Source of the DNA: Natronomonas marina
Lineage (GTDB): Archaea > Halobacteriota > Halobacteria > Halobacteriales > Haloarculaceae
Reading direction: 5' to 3'
Length of the DNA stretch: 64,000 bases
Assembly (NCBI RefSeq): GCF_024298905.1
Contig: NZ_CP101154.1
Location: forward strand, 1,426,001 to 1,490,000
The position numbers and the translations under genes were made by a program. The notes below the pieces were generated by a model that made no database searches, was not told the DNA's origin, and worked only from the letters and a program-made list of their open reading frames with translations. Positions within the stretch are counted from its first letter, which is position 1. Each line of letters opens with the position of its first letter. This document shows, piece after piece, positions 40,610-50,274 of this stretch.

Positions 40610-41648
40610 CCCCGCAGACATGTACCAGTCGGTCCGTGATGAGGTCGGAAAGGTTCTCATCGGGCAGGAGGACCTCATCAAGGGATTGACAATCGCTTCG
40701 CTCACCGGCGGACACGTACTGCTCGAGGGTGTCCCGGGAATCGCCAAGACCACGGCAGCGAGACTGTACGCGCGGGCGATCGGATTGGATTATTCTCGCA
40801 TCCAGATGACGCCGGACCTGCTGCCGGCGGACATTACCGGCACGCGCATTTATCGACAGCAGACCGGCGAGTTCGAAACTGAGCGGGGCCCGGTGTTCGC
40901 CAACGTCGTACTGGCCGACGAGATCAACCGTGCGACGCCGAAGACCCAGAGCGCACTGCTGGAATCGATGCAGGAGGGGCAGGTGACGATCGACGGCGAA
41001 GAGATGTCGCTGCCCACGCCGTTTCTGGTGATAGCGACACAGAACCCCGTCGAGATGGACGGCGTGTTCTCCCTTCCGGAAGCCCAGCGGGACCGGTTCC
41101 AGCTGAAGATAACTGTCGGCACGCCCGGACGCGACGACGAGCGGGCGATTCTCGATCGGTTCGACGACAATCCCAATCTCGGGCCCGACGACATCGACAG
41201 CGTCGTCGATACGCGAACGATAATGCAGTGTCGGGAGGCCGTTTCAGACGTCCACGCCGCGGGGGCTGTAAAGGAGTACGCCCTCGATATAGCAGAGGCG
41301 ACACGGGACCACGACGCCACCGAACACGGCGCCTCGCCGCGCGCGTCGATCGCCTTCATCGACGCCGGGAAGGGCCTCGCAGCTATCAACGGGCGCGACT
41401 ACGTCATTCCCGACGACCTGAAAGATCTGGCGTACCAGGTGCTGTCCCACCGGCTCGTCCTCGACGCCGACGCTAACCTGCGGAACGTGGACCCGGACGA
41501 CGTCATCGAAGACGTCCTCGACCGTGTCGAACCACCGACGGACGGGTTCACACCGGACCCCGATAGCGTCGAGGTCGACGGCGAGTCCACGGAGGTCGCC
41601 ACGGACGGGTCGACAACCACGGTGTCCCAGCCCGCCGACGACGCCTGA
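40602..41648 (+). CDS. MoxR-family AAA+ ATPase
   Basis: A 348-aa MoxR ATPase with Walker A LEGVPGIAKTTAA, Walker B VVLADEINRATPKTQSALLE, sensor 1 IATQNPVEMDG and arginine-finger region LPEAQRDRF. MoxR proteins act as chaperones that mature partner complexes, and here the DUF58 (vWA-like) partner is encoded on the opposite strand 1.5 kb away. The C-terminal ~40 residues are an acidic tail. It is the last gene of the three-gene plus-strand unit. Confidence 0.92.
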   Translation: MSSPADMYQSVRDEVGKVLIGQEDLIKGLTIASLTGGHVLLEGVPGIAKTTAARLYARAIGLDYSRIQMTPDLLPADITGTRIYRQQTGEFETERGPVFANVVLADEINRATPKTQSALLESMQEGQVTIDGEEMSLPTPFLVIATQNPVEMDGVFSLPEAQRDRFQLKITVGTPGRDDERAILDRFDDNPNLGPDDIDSVVDTRTIMQCREAVSDVHAAGAVKEYALDIAEATRDHDATEHGASPRASIAFIDAGKGLAAINGRDYVIPDDLKDLAYQVLSHRLVLDADANLRNVDPDDVIEDVLDRVEPPTDGFTPDPDSVEVDGESTEVATDGSTTTVSQPADDA

Positions 41649-41660
41649 GGCGTCGCCCGG

Positions 41661-42554
41661 TCAGTCTTCGCTGTCGGTCGTGTTGTCCGCCTCCCACCGG
41701 CAGGTGACGAGATACGCCGACTCGTCAGTCGATTCTACCTCGAGCTCGACCGGTTCGTCGGTCACGTCGGCCAACGCGGTGGCCAACAGCGACGCGACCG
41801 GGTGATCCAGACGGTCGACCGGGCCGTAGGCACTGTTGGTCACGCGGACGGTCGCGCGGCCCGCGTCGTCGATGTCCGGGTCGGCACTGTCGACCAGTTC
41901 GAACTGTTCGACGAGTGCCTCACAGACGGCCTCAATCAGGGCCGCTGGCGATTCCGGGACCGGTGAGGTGACCTCGACGAACTCCCGGCGGAGCGAGTCG
42001 CCGGACGGCCGGAGCGACAGGCCACGGTGAGCCGACGTGACGACGAAGGTATCCCGGAGGTCGGTCGTGGTGGGCACACCGCCGGTCTCCAGCGGCTGTT
42101 CCGGGAGGTACAGCCGGACGGCGGGGTCGCCATCGACGGGCACGTAGGCCTTCGTATCGGAGAGCTCGAGTTCGCCCGCGATGGATTCGAGATTGGTTGC
42201 GAGCGTGGCGTAGACCGCCTCGCCGACGCTGGCGGCGACGAACCGCTCGGGCGTGAGATAGTAGGTGAGCAACCCGCCGAAGAGGCCGGTCGCACCCAGC
42301 ACGACCAGCAGGTCACGGAGACCCGGTATCAGAACGGCGCCGAGGAGGCCGACCCCGCCGAGGAATGCCATGCCGAGCGCCGTTCGCCGATAGCTCGTCC
42401 GGCGGGCCGCCGACAGCTCCTGGCGGAGCCGTTCGTTTTCGTCCTCGAGCGCCTCGAGACGTACCAGAAGCGACTCCTCGTCGGTCCCGGTATCGTCGGC
42501 CGTGTCGGTGTCGGCCGCTGTGTCGTCGTCGACCATCTCGACATCGGCGCTCAT
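41661..42554 (-). CDS. Membrane-associated haloarchaeal protein with coiled coil
   Basis: A 297-aa protein: an acidic tail (1-28), a coiled coil VRLEALEDENERLRQELSAA (30-50), two TM segments (60-100; LGGVGLLGAVLIPGL and VVLGATGLFGGLLTYYL) and a soluble C-terminal domain of ~200 residues with strand-rich segments. No motif of known catalysis. It is the last gene of the minus-strand DUF58 unit (ATGA overlap with the preceding gene) and converges with moxR. Confidence 0.75.
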   Translation of the reverse strand: MSADVEMVDDDTAADTDTADDTGTDEESLLVRLEALEDENERLRQELSAARRTSYRRTALGMAFLGGVGLLGAVLIPGLRDLLVVLGATGLFGGLLTYYLTPERFVAASVGEAVYATLATNLESIAGELELSDTKAYVPVDGDPAVRLYLPEQPLETGGVPTTTDLRDTFVVTSAHRGLSLRPSGDSLRREFVEVTSPVPESPAALIEAVCEALVEQFELVDSADPDIDDAGRATVRVTNSAYGPVDRLDHPVASLLATALADVTDEPVELEVESTDESAYLVTCRWEADNTTDSED

Positions 42555-43021
42555 TCGGGGTCACCTGCCAGCCCGAGTGCGACCCGTTCGTATCTGTGGA
42601 TGCCGTAGACGGCACCGGCAGTGGTAGCGAGCATCAGGAAGCCGGTGGTCTCCGTGCCCGTCAGCGCCCGGTCGGCGTACAGGAGTACGGCGGTGGTGAG
42701 TGCGGCGACCGCCAGCGCTGCCGCCCCGGCCGCGTAGGTCCGGTCGACGGTGACGTCCGTTATCAGCAGGAGGACGAGTGCGGCCTGTGCAATCGGCGTC
42801 GTCGTCGGTCCACCATCGAGTCCGACCACGAGGCCGACCTGCCCGAGGACGAACGCATACGGCGTTCCGGCGGCAATCCACAGGACGGCAACGGCTGCAG
42901 CGACGCCAGCACCGAGAATCCCGCCCTCGAAGACCATCGCAGCGCCGGTCGCGAGGATAACGACTCCAACGAGTGCGTCACCTTTCGTCCAGCGGCCGCG
43001 AGCGAGCACGCCTTCTGCCAT
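42551..43021 (-). CDS. Small polytopic membrane protein of the DUF58 unit
   Basis: A 156-aa protein with five to six hydrophobic segments (GDALVGVVILATGAAMVFEG, then VAAAVAVLWIAAG and others). It resembles the membrane protein that usually follows DUF58 genes in haloarchaea (often given as DUF7519; from memory). It lies between DUF58 and the coiled-coil protein, and overlaps the latter by 4 bp. Confidence 0.75.
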   Translation of the reverse strand: MAEGVLARGRWTKGDALVGVVILATGAAMVFEGGILGAGVAAAVAVLWIAAGTPYAFVLGQVGLVVGLDGGPTTTPIAQAALVLLLITDVTVDRTYAAGAAALAVAALTTAVLLYADRALTGTETTGFLMLATTAGAVYGIHRYERVALGLAGDPE

Positions 43022-43130
43022 CGTCCTCTATCTGGAGTACCGGATTCAAAGCCGTGTTGGTCCGTCACCGCCCGGACCGCCTGCTGGTCCCCGGCCGGGG
43101 AGGGATCTCGGGGCGTTTCGGCGTAGTCGC

Positions 43131-44540
43131 TCAGGCCGCTTCGGTGCGTTTGGCCTTCCGGAGGCGTTCGCTGCGCCCGCCAGGGCCGACCTCGAAGGCC
43201 TCGACACCGCCCAACCGGTCCAGTTCGCGCCGGAACGTCTCGAATTCGGTGTAGCGCTCGTAGGCGGCTTCGAGATCGGCCAGGGAACCGGGTTCGTGGA
43301 GCACGGTCGGCGCCAGAAAGACGAGAACGCTGTCGGAGGCGTCGCGGGCCGCTTCCACCACTTCTCGAATCTCGCGACGGTTGGTGTCGTCCGTAAAGAG
43401 GACGATCCGGCCACCGGCGTTGTCTCCGAGCGCCTGGACGGCGCTGCGGAGCGGCGAACGGTCCGGCGGGAGCGGTCGACGTTCGTCGACGCAGGCCGTG
43501 AGCGTCTCGATGAAGACGCTGTCCTCGGCGTCGACGGCGACCAGGCGCCCGGCCAGCGACGACCGGCTATCGAGCCGTCGAGGCGGGCGGACCTCGCCTT
43601 CGGTCGGCCCGGTGGTCAGCAGTCGGCGACGAACGCCCTCGTAGGCGGCCGAGTCGTTCGACGGTCGTTGCAGCGAGGCGATGCCCTCGTCGTCGATGAC
43701 GGTGATACCGACGGGGTCCTCGTGGGACCGAAACAGCGACAGGAGACCGAGTGCAACCTCTCTGAGATAATCGAATTCGGTCTCGCCGTCCGGCCCGGTC
43801 GCGGTCGTCGAGCGGGCGTCGACGATGAAGGCCGTTTCGATGGCCGACTGGGCCTCGAACTCGCGGACGTACGTTTCCGTGAGTCGCGCGGTCGCGTTCC
43901 AGTCGATCCGTCCCGCGTTCTCGCCGGGGGTGTACTCGCGGAGTTCGGCAGGCTCGATGCCCTCGCTGCGGCGCTCGTCGGCTTGTTGCCCACCCAACGA
44001 GGCCACCCGTTCGCCACCAGCGCCGACGGTCAGGTCGTCCGGCTGGCGTGGTTCGACCGTCAGTGTCAGCGACGGCCCCCGGTCGAAACGCTCGGTGAAC
44101 AGCCCGGCGCCGTCGACGACGGTGATCTCCGGCGATGGAACGGTAAATCGCCCGGCCACCGGCGTCTCGACGACGACGCTCGTCATTGGCCCATCGTCGG
44201 TGAGGCGAATGGCCGCCACGTCGCCGTCGCCCGTCGTCGAGAGTCCCGCTGGGAGTCGTAGCCGGGCGGTCACTGCAGCCGAGGCGTCGATCTGCTGGCC
44301 AGCGAACCCGAGTTCGGTTCCAGCGTCGACGGGGACTCGCGTGTTCGGCGTCGACAGTTCGAGTTCGAGCTTGTCGTCAACGTCCGTGACGGTAACGAGA
44401 AAGGCGTGTGCGGAGGCGACGAGCCACCCGCCCAGGGTGGCGACCCCGACGAGCAGCGTCGGCTGGTCGAACAGCCACGCCGATACTGCAAGCAGGACGG
44501 TCAAACCGACGACTGCCCAGTACCGGCGCGTCGGGCGCAT
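43131..44540 (-). CDS. DUF58 domain protein (vWA-like partner of MoxR)
   Basis: A 469-aa protein: two N-terminal TM segments (YWAVVGLTVLLAVSAWLF and LVGVATLGGWLVASAHAFL), a beta-rich region with the family-typical RPP-like repeats, the DUF58 motif REYTPGENAGRIDWNATARL around residues 225-245, and a vWA-like C-terminal domain with FIVDARST. It acts at the membrane with MoxR. I chose the start MRPTRRYW (44540); the open frame runs 40 codons farther without sense. It is the first gene of the minus-strand unit. Confidence 0.88.
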   Translation of the reverse strand: MRPTRRYWAVVGLTVLLAVSAWLFDQPTLLVGVATLGGWLVASAHAFLVTVTDVDDKLELELSTPNTRVPVDAGTELGFAGQQIDASAAVTARLRLPAGLSTTGDGDVAAIRLTDDGPMTSVVVETPVAGRFTVPSPEITVVDGAGLFTERFDRGPSLTLTVEPRQPDDLTVGAGGERVASLGGQQADERRSEGIEPAELREYTPGENAGRIDWNATARLTETYVREFEAQSAIETAFIVDARSTTATGPDGETEFDYLREVALGLLSLFRSHEDPVGITVIDDEGIASLQRPSNDSAAYEGVRRRLLTTGPTEGEVRPPRRLDSRSSLAGRLVAVDAEDSVFIETLTACVDERRPLPPDRSPLRSAVQALGDNAGGRIVLFTDDTNRREIREVVEAARDASDSVLVFLAPTVLHEPGSLADLEAAYERYTEFETFRRELDRLGGVEAFEVGPGGRSERLRKAKRTEAA

Positions 44541-44653
44541 GCATCCGGTGTGGGAGCCACCACAGTTCAACTCACCGGTCGATGGTGGTCGATTCTGACT
44601 GTTGGGAAAAGCGGGGTTTTTATTCCGTCGTGGTCTGAGGTTCCGTAACAACC

Positions 44654-46783
44654 GTGTCACCAGTGCGCCCCGCAGTCCTCGTCTGGCTTCTGGTGGGGGT
44701 CTGTCTGCTCGGTGGTGTTGGCGTCGCCATCACGGGCGCCTCCGAACACGACACACAGCACGAGCATCCGGACGACGTCGGTGACGATGGGAATCTCACG
44801 GCCGTCCAGCAGTGGCTCGGCGGCCGTATGACCGAGATCAACCTCGATTGTGCCGAGAACCTCTCTCTTACCGAATCCGTGGCCTGTGAGCGACTCGACG
44901 GCGAGTATCCCGAATATCTCTCGGAGTACGGTTCCGTCGAGCGCGAGCGAACGGGCAGTAACGAAACCACGGAAACGCTGGCAGAGACCGGCGAAACGCA
45001 GCGGGAACTGGTCAACGAAACAAACGAGTTTCGGGAGACCTACCAGGAGTATCAGGCCGCCCAGGAGGCCGGCGACAACCAGCGCGCTCGCAGACTCGCC
45101 CGCGAACTGCAGAACCGCTCCGATCGGATCGAGGAACTCAGCCTCTCGTTGACCGACCTGTTTCGACAGCTGGAGGCCCAGACCGGCCGGGATATGGGGT
45201 CGGCAATTAATAGCACGAGTGAGCTAGCTGCCGAGGTCGAAACCACTACCAGACAAGTCGAGGGTGACGTCTTCACGCCGACGGACCTGACTGCGGACGT
45301 TGCCTCGGAGACCGCATCGTTCAGGTCGCCGGCTACGGTCAGTGGGACGCTTGTAGACGAGAACGGGACGGCACTTGCAGATCGGACCATCGTGCTTGTC
45401 GTCGACGGCCGAGTCGTCGCCACGACGCGAACCGACACCGACGGCACCTATACAGCGCCGTACAGACCGGTGACGACGGAGACGGGTCCGACGACGATTA
45501 CCGCCGCCTATCGGCCGGCAGCCCAGGCGGAGTACCTCGACTCGAACGCGACGGCGAACGTGTCCGTGGAAGCCGTCGAGCCGTCGGTGTCCATCACGAC
45601 GGATGTCGAAGAGGTGGCGTTCCGGGATGGCGTCCCGGCCACGGCGACCGTCTCGCTGGAGGGGGTGCCTGCGGCGTCGGTCCCGGTTGCGCTGTTCCTG
45701 GGTGACGAACGGATCGCCCGGAACCGGACTGCCGATAACGGGAGTGTCAGCCTCAACGGGACAGTCCCGGCGAACGTACCGGACGGCGAGCGGCAACTGA
45801 CCGTCCGGGTCTCCAGGGAAGGGACAGCGCTGTCGCCGGTTTCCGAGAGTCAGTCGGTGACGGTTCTCGAAACCGAGACTCGGATTACGATAGAGGGGCT
45901 GCTCGACGGTGAGGAACTCGTGTTGACCGGGCGACTGACGACAGCGGACGGCCAGCCGGTTTCGGCCCAACAGGTCGGTGTCAACGTCGACGGGCAGATC
46001 AGACGGACCACGACGACGGACGAACTGGGGAGTTACGAGAGACGAGTTCCCCGGTCGACCGGTGACGCCGGCGAGTGGTCGGTCGCCGCCGATTACGCGA
46101 ACTCGGATTCGAACCTGGCGCCGGTCACGACCACACGAACCCTGCAGGCTGAGGACCTCGAAACCACCGCCGGGACGACGGTCGACGCCAGCCGAGGTCC
46201 GGTCGAGCGGGCCAGGGCGTTCTTGACGGACAACGCGCTACGAATCGGCGGCGTTGTCGGCTTCCTGGCCATCGCAGCAGCGGCGCTGATCGCCCGACGG
46301 CGGCTACTCGAAGAGACAGACGAGGAGACGACTGCATCCGATGACGGCGAGGACGACATGGACGAGCCGACCCCTGGCGACGACCAGCCGCCCGTTGGCA
46401 CCGGGGGCGACACAGCATCCGATGCCGACGACATTGCCGTCCCTGACGCGGACTTTCTGGCGGTCGCTCGCCAGCGACTCGGTGACGGCGCCCCGTCGGA
46501 GGCGGTGCGTATCGGGTACGGCGCCGTTCGCAGCGAGCTGCTCCGGCGGACCGGTGACACGGAGCGTGACACGCGAACCCACTGGGAGTTCTATCGGGAC
46601 GTCCGCTCGGAACTCCCGGAGCACGGGGCTGCCGCGCTCGAGACGCTGACGGAGGCCTACGAACGGGCGGCCTTCGCACCGAGCGGCGTCGACGAGACGA
46701 CGGCGGAGTCGGCCGTCGAGGCCGCGGCGGAGTGTCTCGATTCGTCAGCCGCCACCGACGGCGGGTCCGGCGACGAACGGTAA
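44654..46783 (+). CDS. Secreted/membrane DUF4129 protein with Ig-like domains
   Basis: A 709-aa protein with a signal peptide (VLVWLLVGVCLLGGVGVAITG). A helical, Gln/Glu-rich region at 50-200 (REL and QEYQAAQEAGD) precedes several beta-sandwich segments with SGTLVDENGTALADRTI and similar carboxypeptidase-regulatory-like repeats (225-500). One TM at ~540 (GVVGFLAIAAAALIA) leads to a cytoplasmic DUF4129 domain at the end (EAVRIGYGAVRSELLRRTG). DUF4129 often accompanies MoxR/DUF58. The GTG start at 44654 is 113 bp from the divergent DUF58 gene. Confidence 0.82.
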   Translation: MSPVRPAVLVWLLVGVCLLGGVGVAITGASEHDTQHEHPDDVGDDGNLTAVQQWLGGRMTEINLDCAENLSLTESVACERLDGEYPEYLSEYGSVERERTGSNETTETLAETGETQRELVNETNEFRETYQEYQAAQEAGDNQRARRLARELQNRSDRIEELSLSLTDLFRQLEAQTGRDMGSAINSTSELAAEVETTTRQVEGDVFTPTDLTADVASETASFRSPATVSGTLVDENGTALADRTIVLVVDGRVVATTRTDTDGTYTAPYRPVTTETGPTTITAAYRPAAQAEYLDSNATANVSVEAVEPSVSITTDVEEVAFRDGVPATATVSLEGVPAASVPVALFLGDERIARNRTADNGSVSLNGTVPANVPDGERQLTVRVSREGTALSPVSESQSVTVLETETRITIEGLLDGEELVLTGRLTTADGQPVSAQQVGVNVDGQIRRTTTTDELGSYERRVPRSTGDAGEWSVAADYANSDSNLAPVTTTRTLQAEDLETTAGTTVDASRGPVERARAFLTDNALRIGGVVGFLAIAAAALIARRRLLEETDEETTASDDGEDDMDEPTPGDDQPPVGTGGDTASDADDIAVPDADFLAVARQRLGDGAPSEAVRIGYGAVRSELLRRTGDTERDTRTHWEFYRDVRSELPEHGAAALETLTEAYERAAFAPSGVDETTAESAVEAAAECLDSSAATDGGSGDER

Positions 46784-46911
46784 CAGAGAGCGCGCGAAAG
46801 GCCGTTCATCGGGAATAACCGTCGATCCGTCCCGTCGGCCTTCGACGATCGGATGACCGTCCCGCCGACAACGAGGAGACTTATTTGCCCTCCCCGTGAT
46901 ACCCCGCTACG

Positions 46912-48426
46912 ATGTCTGACACGGGGCTGCGACCGGCCCAACTCGAGACGGCGCTACCGGACCCGGTCGACGCCGACAACGTCGTGTACGATCCCTCGCC
47001 CGAACGGCTCCGGGAGTTCTCGTCGGACCTGGAGACGACGACGGAGTTCGGCTCGCCCGCATACGTCAGCGAGCAGCGCTCCCGGTGTGCCGACCGGACG
47101 AAGAACGCCATCGACGACGAGTTCGACGCGGCCGACCACGAGCACGTCGAGACGGCCCTCGAGTACGCTCGCACCGAGGAGATGGTGTGTCTCGACCGCC
47201 AGGTGGGGCGGCACGCCGAGCACGCCTACTGCTGTCGGTACTACGTGCCCCGCGAGTACGGCCGCATCGCGCTCGGGGTGGCGAAGCTGTTCGAGCCGGC
47301 ACCCGAGGGTGCCGACCCGGACTTCCTGACGGTGCAGGTGCCCGACCACGAGGAGATAGCCATCCGCGTGCTGCCCGACGAGGGCATCACCGCGGTGCTC
47401 GGCAGCGACTACACCGGCGAGGCCAAGAAGTCCTTCCTCCGACTGTTCATGCGCCGCGCCAAGGAAGCCGGTGGCCTGGGCCTGCACGCCGGCTCCAAGC
47501 GCGTCCGGTTGCAGGGCGAGGACGGCGACAGCCGGACGGTCGGCCAGCTATTCCTGGGCCTGTCGGCGACCGGCAAGTCGACGCTGACGGCCCACGGACT
47601 CTGGCTGGACGACCCCGAAAACGCCGTCATGCTGCAGGACGACGTCTGTGCGCTGCTGCCCGACGGGACCGTCGCCGGCAGCGAGGGCAACGGCCTCTAC
47701 ATCAAGACCATCGGGCTGGACCGCGACGAACAGCCCGCACTGTACGACGCCGCTACCCACGAGTCGGCGATACTGGAGAACGTCGACGTCGACGAGGACG
47801 GCACCGTCGACTTCGACAGCGACGCACACACGACGAACGGGCGGGCGGTCGTGCTCCGGGAACACCTCGCGTCGGCCGACGCGGACATCGACCTCGGGTC
47901 GGTCGACCAGGTGTTCTTCATCACGCGCAACCCGGCGATGCCGCCGGTGGCGAAACTGTCGCCCGACGAGGCCGCCGCCGCCTTCATGCTGGGCGAGTCC
48001 ATCCAGACCAGCGCGGGCGACCCCTCGGCGGCCGGCGAGTCCATCCGGGTCGTCGGCACCAACCCCTTCATCGTCGGCCCAGAGGGCGAGGAGGGCAACC
48101 GGTTCCGCGACCTCATCGCGGATCTGGAGGTCGACTGTTTCGTCCTCAACACCGGCTACGTCGGCGATAACGCGAAGGACGTCGGCGTCGAGGACTCGGT
48201 GACGATCCTGCGGGAACTCGCCCGCGGGCGCGTCGACTGGACCGACGACGAGACGACGGGGCTGACGGTGCCCGACGACGTGCCGGGGATGGACATCGGC
48301 GCTTTCGATCTCATCCACCACGCCGAGGACCCCGACAGAATGTTGCGGGAGTTGCGCGCCGAACGACGGGCGTACCTGCGCGAGTTCGTGGAGCTAGACG
48401 AGTCCATCGTCGACGCGGTGTACTGA
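46912..48426 (+). CDS. pckA: Phosphoenolpyruvate carboxykinase (ATP)
   Basis: A 504-aa ATP-type PEPCK, which converts oxaloacetate to phosphoenolpyruvate in gluconeogenesis. The kinase P-loop GLSATGKSTLT, the metal site MLQDDV, AGSEGNGLYIKT and the C-terminal FVLNTGYVGD are present, with GRAVV and the RNPAMPPVAKLSP loop. The N-terminal region LHAGSKR holds substrate residues. The usual ATP enzymes have ~530 residues, so the length is normal. It is transcribed alone; a hairpin follows 36 bp after the stop. Confidence 0.9.
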   Translation: MSDTGLRPAQLETALPDPVDADNVVYDPSPERLREFSSDLETTTEFGSPAYVSEQRSRCADRTKNAIDDEFDAADHEHVETALEYARTEEMVCLDRQVGRHAEHAYCCRYYVPREYGRIALGVAKLFEPAPEGADPDFLTVQVPDHEEIAIRVLPDEGITAVLGSDYTGEAKKSFLRLFMRRAKEAGGLGLHAGSKRVRLQGEDGDSRTVGQLFLGLSATGKSTLTAHGLWLDDPENAVMLQDDVCALLPDGTVAGSEGNGLYIKTIGLDRDEQPALYDAATHESAILENVDVDEDGTVDFDSDAHTTNGRAVVLREHLASADADIDLGSVDQVFFITRNPAMPPVAKLSPDEAAAAFMLGESIQTSAGDPSAAGESIRVVGTNPFIVGPEGEEGNRFRDLIADLEVDCFVLNTGYVGDNAKDVGVEDSVTILRELARGRVDWTDDETTGLTVPDDVPGMDIGAFDLIHHAEDPDRMLRELRAERRAYLREFVELDESIVDAVY

Positions 48427-48450
48427 ACAGTTCTCCCGGGGCGGCTCGCA

Positions 48451-48489
48451 CTTGACCTCCTCCCACCCCTGAAGGGGTGGGCTTTCGCC
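48451..48489. repeat. Solo right-end-like hairpin of the tnpB type
   Basis: CTTGACCTCCTCCCACCCCT-GA-AGGGGTGGG: a perfect 9-bp stem with a 2-nt GA loop, preceded by ACTTGACCTCCTCCC, which differs in one base from the right end of the TnpB element at 18706. No tnpB is near. It may be a transposition or recombination relic, or a bidirectional terminator between convergent pckA and the CPBP gene. Confidence 0.65.
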
Positions 48490-48520
48490 TTGCTACCGCT
48501 GTAACGGTCGTGTCCGTGTG

Positions 48521-49399
48521 TTAGGCTCCCGTTTTCCCTTCGATGTACCTCGTTCCCGGGATTTCCCCGCGAGCGAGTGATTCTCGCCCGAAGTACGCCA
48601 CGATAGCGACGACGACGAGCAGTGTGACCGCAAGCTGCGTAACAGTGACCGTTGCAACGGCGGTTTCGTCGATGACTCCCTCGACGACGATGGACTCCGG
48701 GGGCAGCGGAAGGAGTACGTCCGCGGTGTTCACCATCGCGTGGAGGACCATCACGATCAGTACGCTGCCCGTGCCGTTGTAGGCCCACGCGAGGATGACC
48801 GACAGCAGGACGATGCTGACGAACCAGCCGACCTGATTGACGACGGTGAAACCGGAGTGGGGCGTGATGGGGATGACGAAATAGGGGAGGTGCCAGACGG
48901 CCCAGACAACGCCGACGACGAGACTCGCCGGTAGTGCGTCGTACCGGTCGTTCAGGTGGGGTTGTGCGAACCCACGCCAGCCCGGCTCCTCGTTCAATCC
49001 GCCGCTGACCGTGAGACCGAACACGAAGATGACGGCGATCAAAACGGGGGATTGGAAGGGCTGACCGAGGTCGACCGGACCGCCGATAGCCCAGAGGACG
49101 ACCGTGGTAACCGCCACGATAGCGACCGGTACTCCGAAAGCGGCGACCCACCAGAACCAGCCGACCCGCCACCGAACGATCTGTTTCGCCCACGCTTTGA
49201 CGTCGTCACCCCGCAACCACGTCACTGCCGCCGCACTCACCGGTGGTCCGAAACTACCGATGTAGATGAGGATCCACGGGGTCCACCCTTCCTCCATGAA
49301 CGCGGCAGGGGCGGAGATCACCCAGGTGAAGGCGTAAGCACCCACGACGAAGGCAGCAACGGGGTGCTCGTCTACCCAGGAGGATACGGTTCCCGACAT
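48521..49399 (-). CDS. CPBP-family intramembrane metalloprotease
   Basis: A 292-aa protein with about eight TM segments. The CPBP/Rce1-type motifs are present: EEPGWRGF (catalytic Glu pair and Arg), HLPYF (His) and VMVLHAMVN (His). Members cleave prenylated or leader peptides within the membrane, or give immunity to bacteriocin-like peptides. The gene is alone, with the solo hairpin beyond its stop. The start MSGTVSSW is the only sensible Met. Confidence 0.88.
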   Translation of the reverse strand: MSGTVSSWVDEHPVAAFVVGAYAFTWVISAPAAFMEEGWTPWILIYIGSFGPPVSAAAVTWLRGDDVKAWAKQIVRWRVGWFWWVAAFGVPVAIVAVTTVVLWAIGGPVDLGQPFQSPVLIAVIFVFGLTVSGGLNEEPGWRGFAQPHLNDRYDALPASLVVGVVWAVWHLPYFVIPITPHSGFTVVNQVGWFVSIVLLSVILAWAYNGTGSVLIVMVLHAMVNTADVLLPLPPESIVVEGVIDETAVATVTVTQLAVTLLVVVAIVAYFGRESLARGEIPGTRYIEGKTGA

Positions 49400-49441
49400 G
49401 GGCCGTGATACGCCGGGCGACGCTGATAACTATGTATGTCG

Positions 49442-49468
49442 TGTTATGGTTTTATCTGCCGCATAACA
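49442..49468. repeat. 7-bp inverted repeat TGTTATG/CATAACA
   Basis: TGTTATG (49442-49448) and CATAACA (49462-49468) with a 13-nt spacer, 43 bp before the CPBP start on its promoter side and in the 287-bp gap ahead of the flavodoxin gene. It may be an operator. Confidence 0.4.
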
Positions 49469-49686
49469 GCTTCGAATTCGAGAAAACAGTCCGGTATAAC
49501 GGCGGAGTACAGCGGATTGGCGGCTGAAGTCTCGAACGCCGGGAGATCACCTCGAAACGACGGCGGCGAGTGGAACGACCGAAGGCGATTCGGCCTCGTC
49601 GCCGTCGTGACGAACGCATCTCGGGTCGTTCTCCCGTTTCGAGAACCGGACGCAGGCTTACTTCGACCGGCACAGTACGTCCCGCC

Positions 49687-50274
49687 ATGGCTCGGTTTCT
49701 CGTGTTGTTCGGGACGGGCGAGGGACAGACGCGTACGGTCGCAGAACGGATCGAAGCGACGCTTACGGCTCGCGGCCACGACGTCGAGACGGTCGACGTG
49801 GACGAGCGTCCCGCGTTCGACGTCGAGACGTTCGACGCCGTCCTTATCGGGTCGTCGATCCACGTCGGAAAGCACCACGCGGGCATCGACGAGTTCGTTG
49901 GAACGAACCGGGAGGCGTTGAACGCGCGTCCGACCGCGTTCTTTCAGGTGTCGCTGTCGTCGGCGGTCGACGACCCCGAACGGCGGGCCGAGGCGGCACG
50001 ATACGTCGACGACCTCCTCGAAGAGTCGGACTGGCGTCCCGACCGGATCGGCCTGTTCGGCGGCGCGTTGCGCTACTCGAAGTACGGCTTCCTCAAGCGG
50101 CTGCTGCTCAAGCGAATCGCCAGAGATGCGACGGGCGACGTCGACACGTCCCGGGACTACGAGTACACCGACTGGACCGAAGTCGAGGCGTTCGCGGAGG
50201 ACTTCGCCGCGTTCGTCGAGGGTCGACTCGGGACCGACGACCCGCCGGCACACGAGACGGGGCGGACGGAGTGA
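49687..50274 (+). CDS. Flavodoxin-domain protein (HemG-like)
   Basis: A 195-aa protein with the flavodoxin FMN phosphate loop LVLFGTGEGQTRTVAERI, the AVLIGSSIHVGKHH segment and LFGGALRYSKYGFLKR, as in the flavodoxin-like protoporphyrinogen oxidase HemG. In haem synthesis HemG oxidises protoporphyrinogen IX; many archaeal homologues are only called flavodoxin. The start ATG at 49687 gives MARFLVLFG. It stands alone. Confidence 0.85.
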   Translation: MARFLVLFGTGEGQTRTVAERIEATLTARGHDVETVDVDERPAFDVETFDAVLIGSSIHVGKHHAGIDEFVGTNREALNARPTAFFQVSLSSAVDDPERRAEAARYVDDLLEESDWRPDRIGLFGGALRYSKYGFLKRLLLKRIARDATGDVDTSRDYEYTDWTEVEAFAEDFAAFVEGRLGTDDPPAHETGRTE

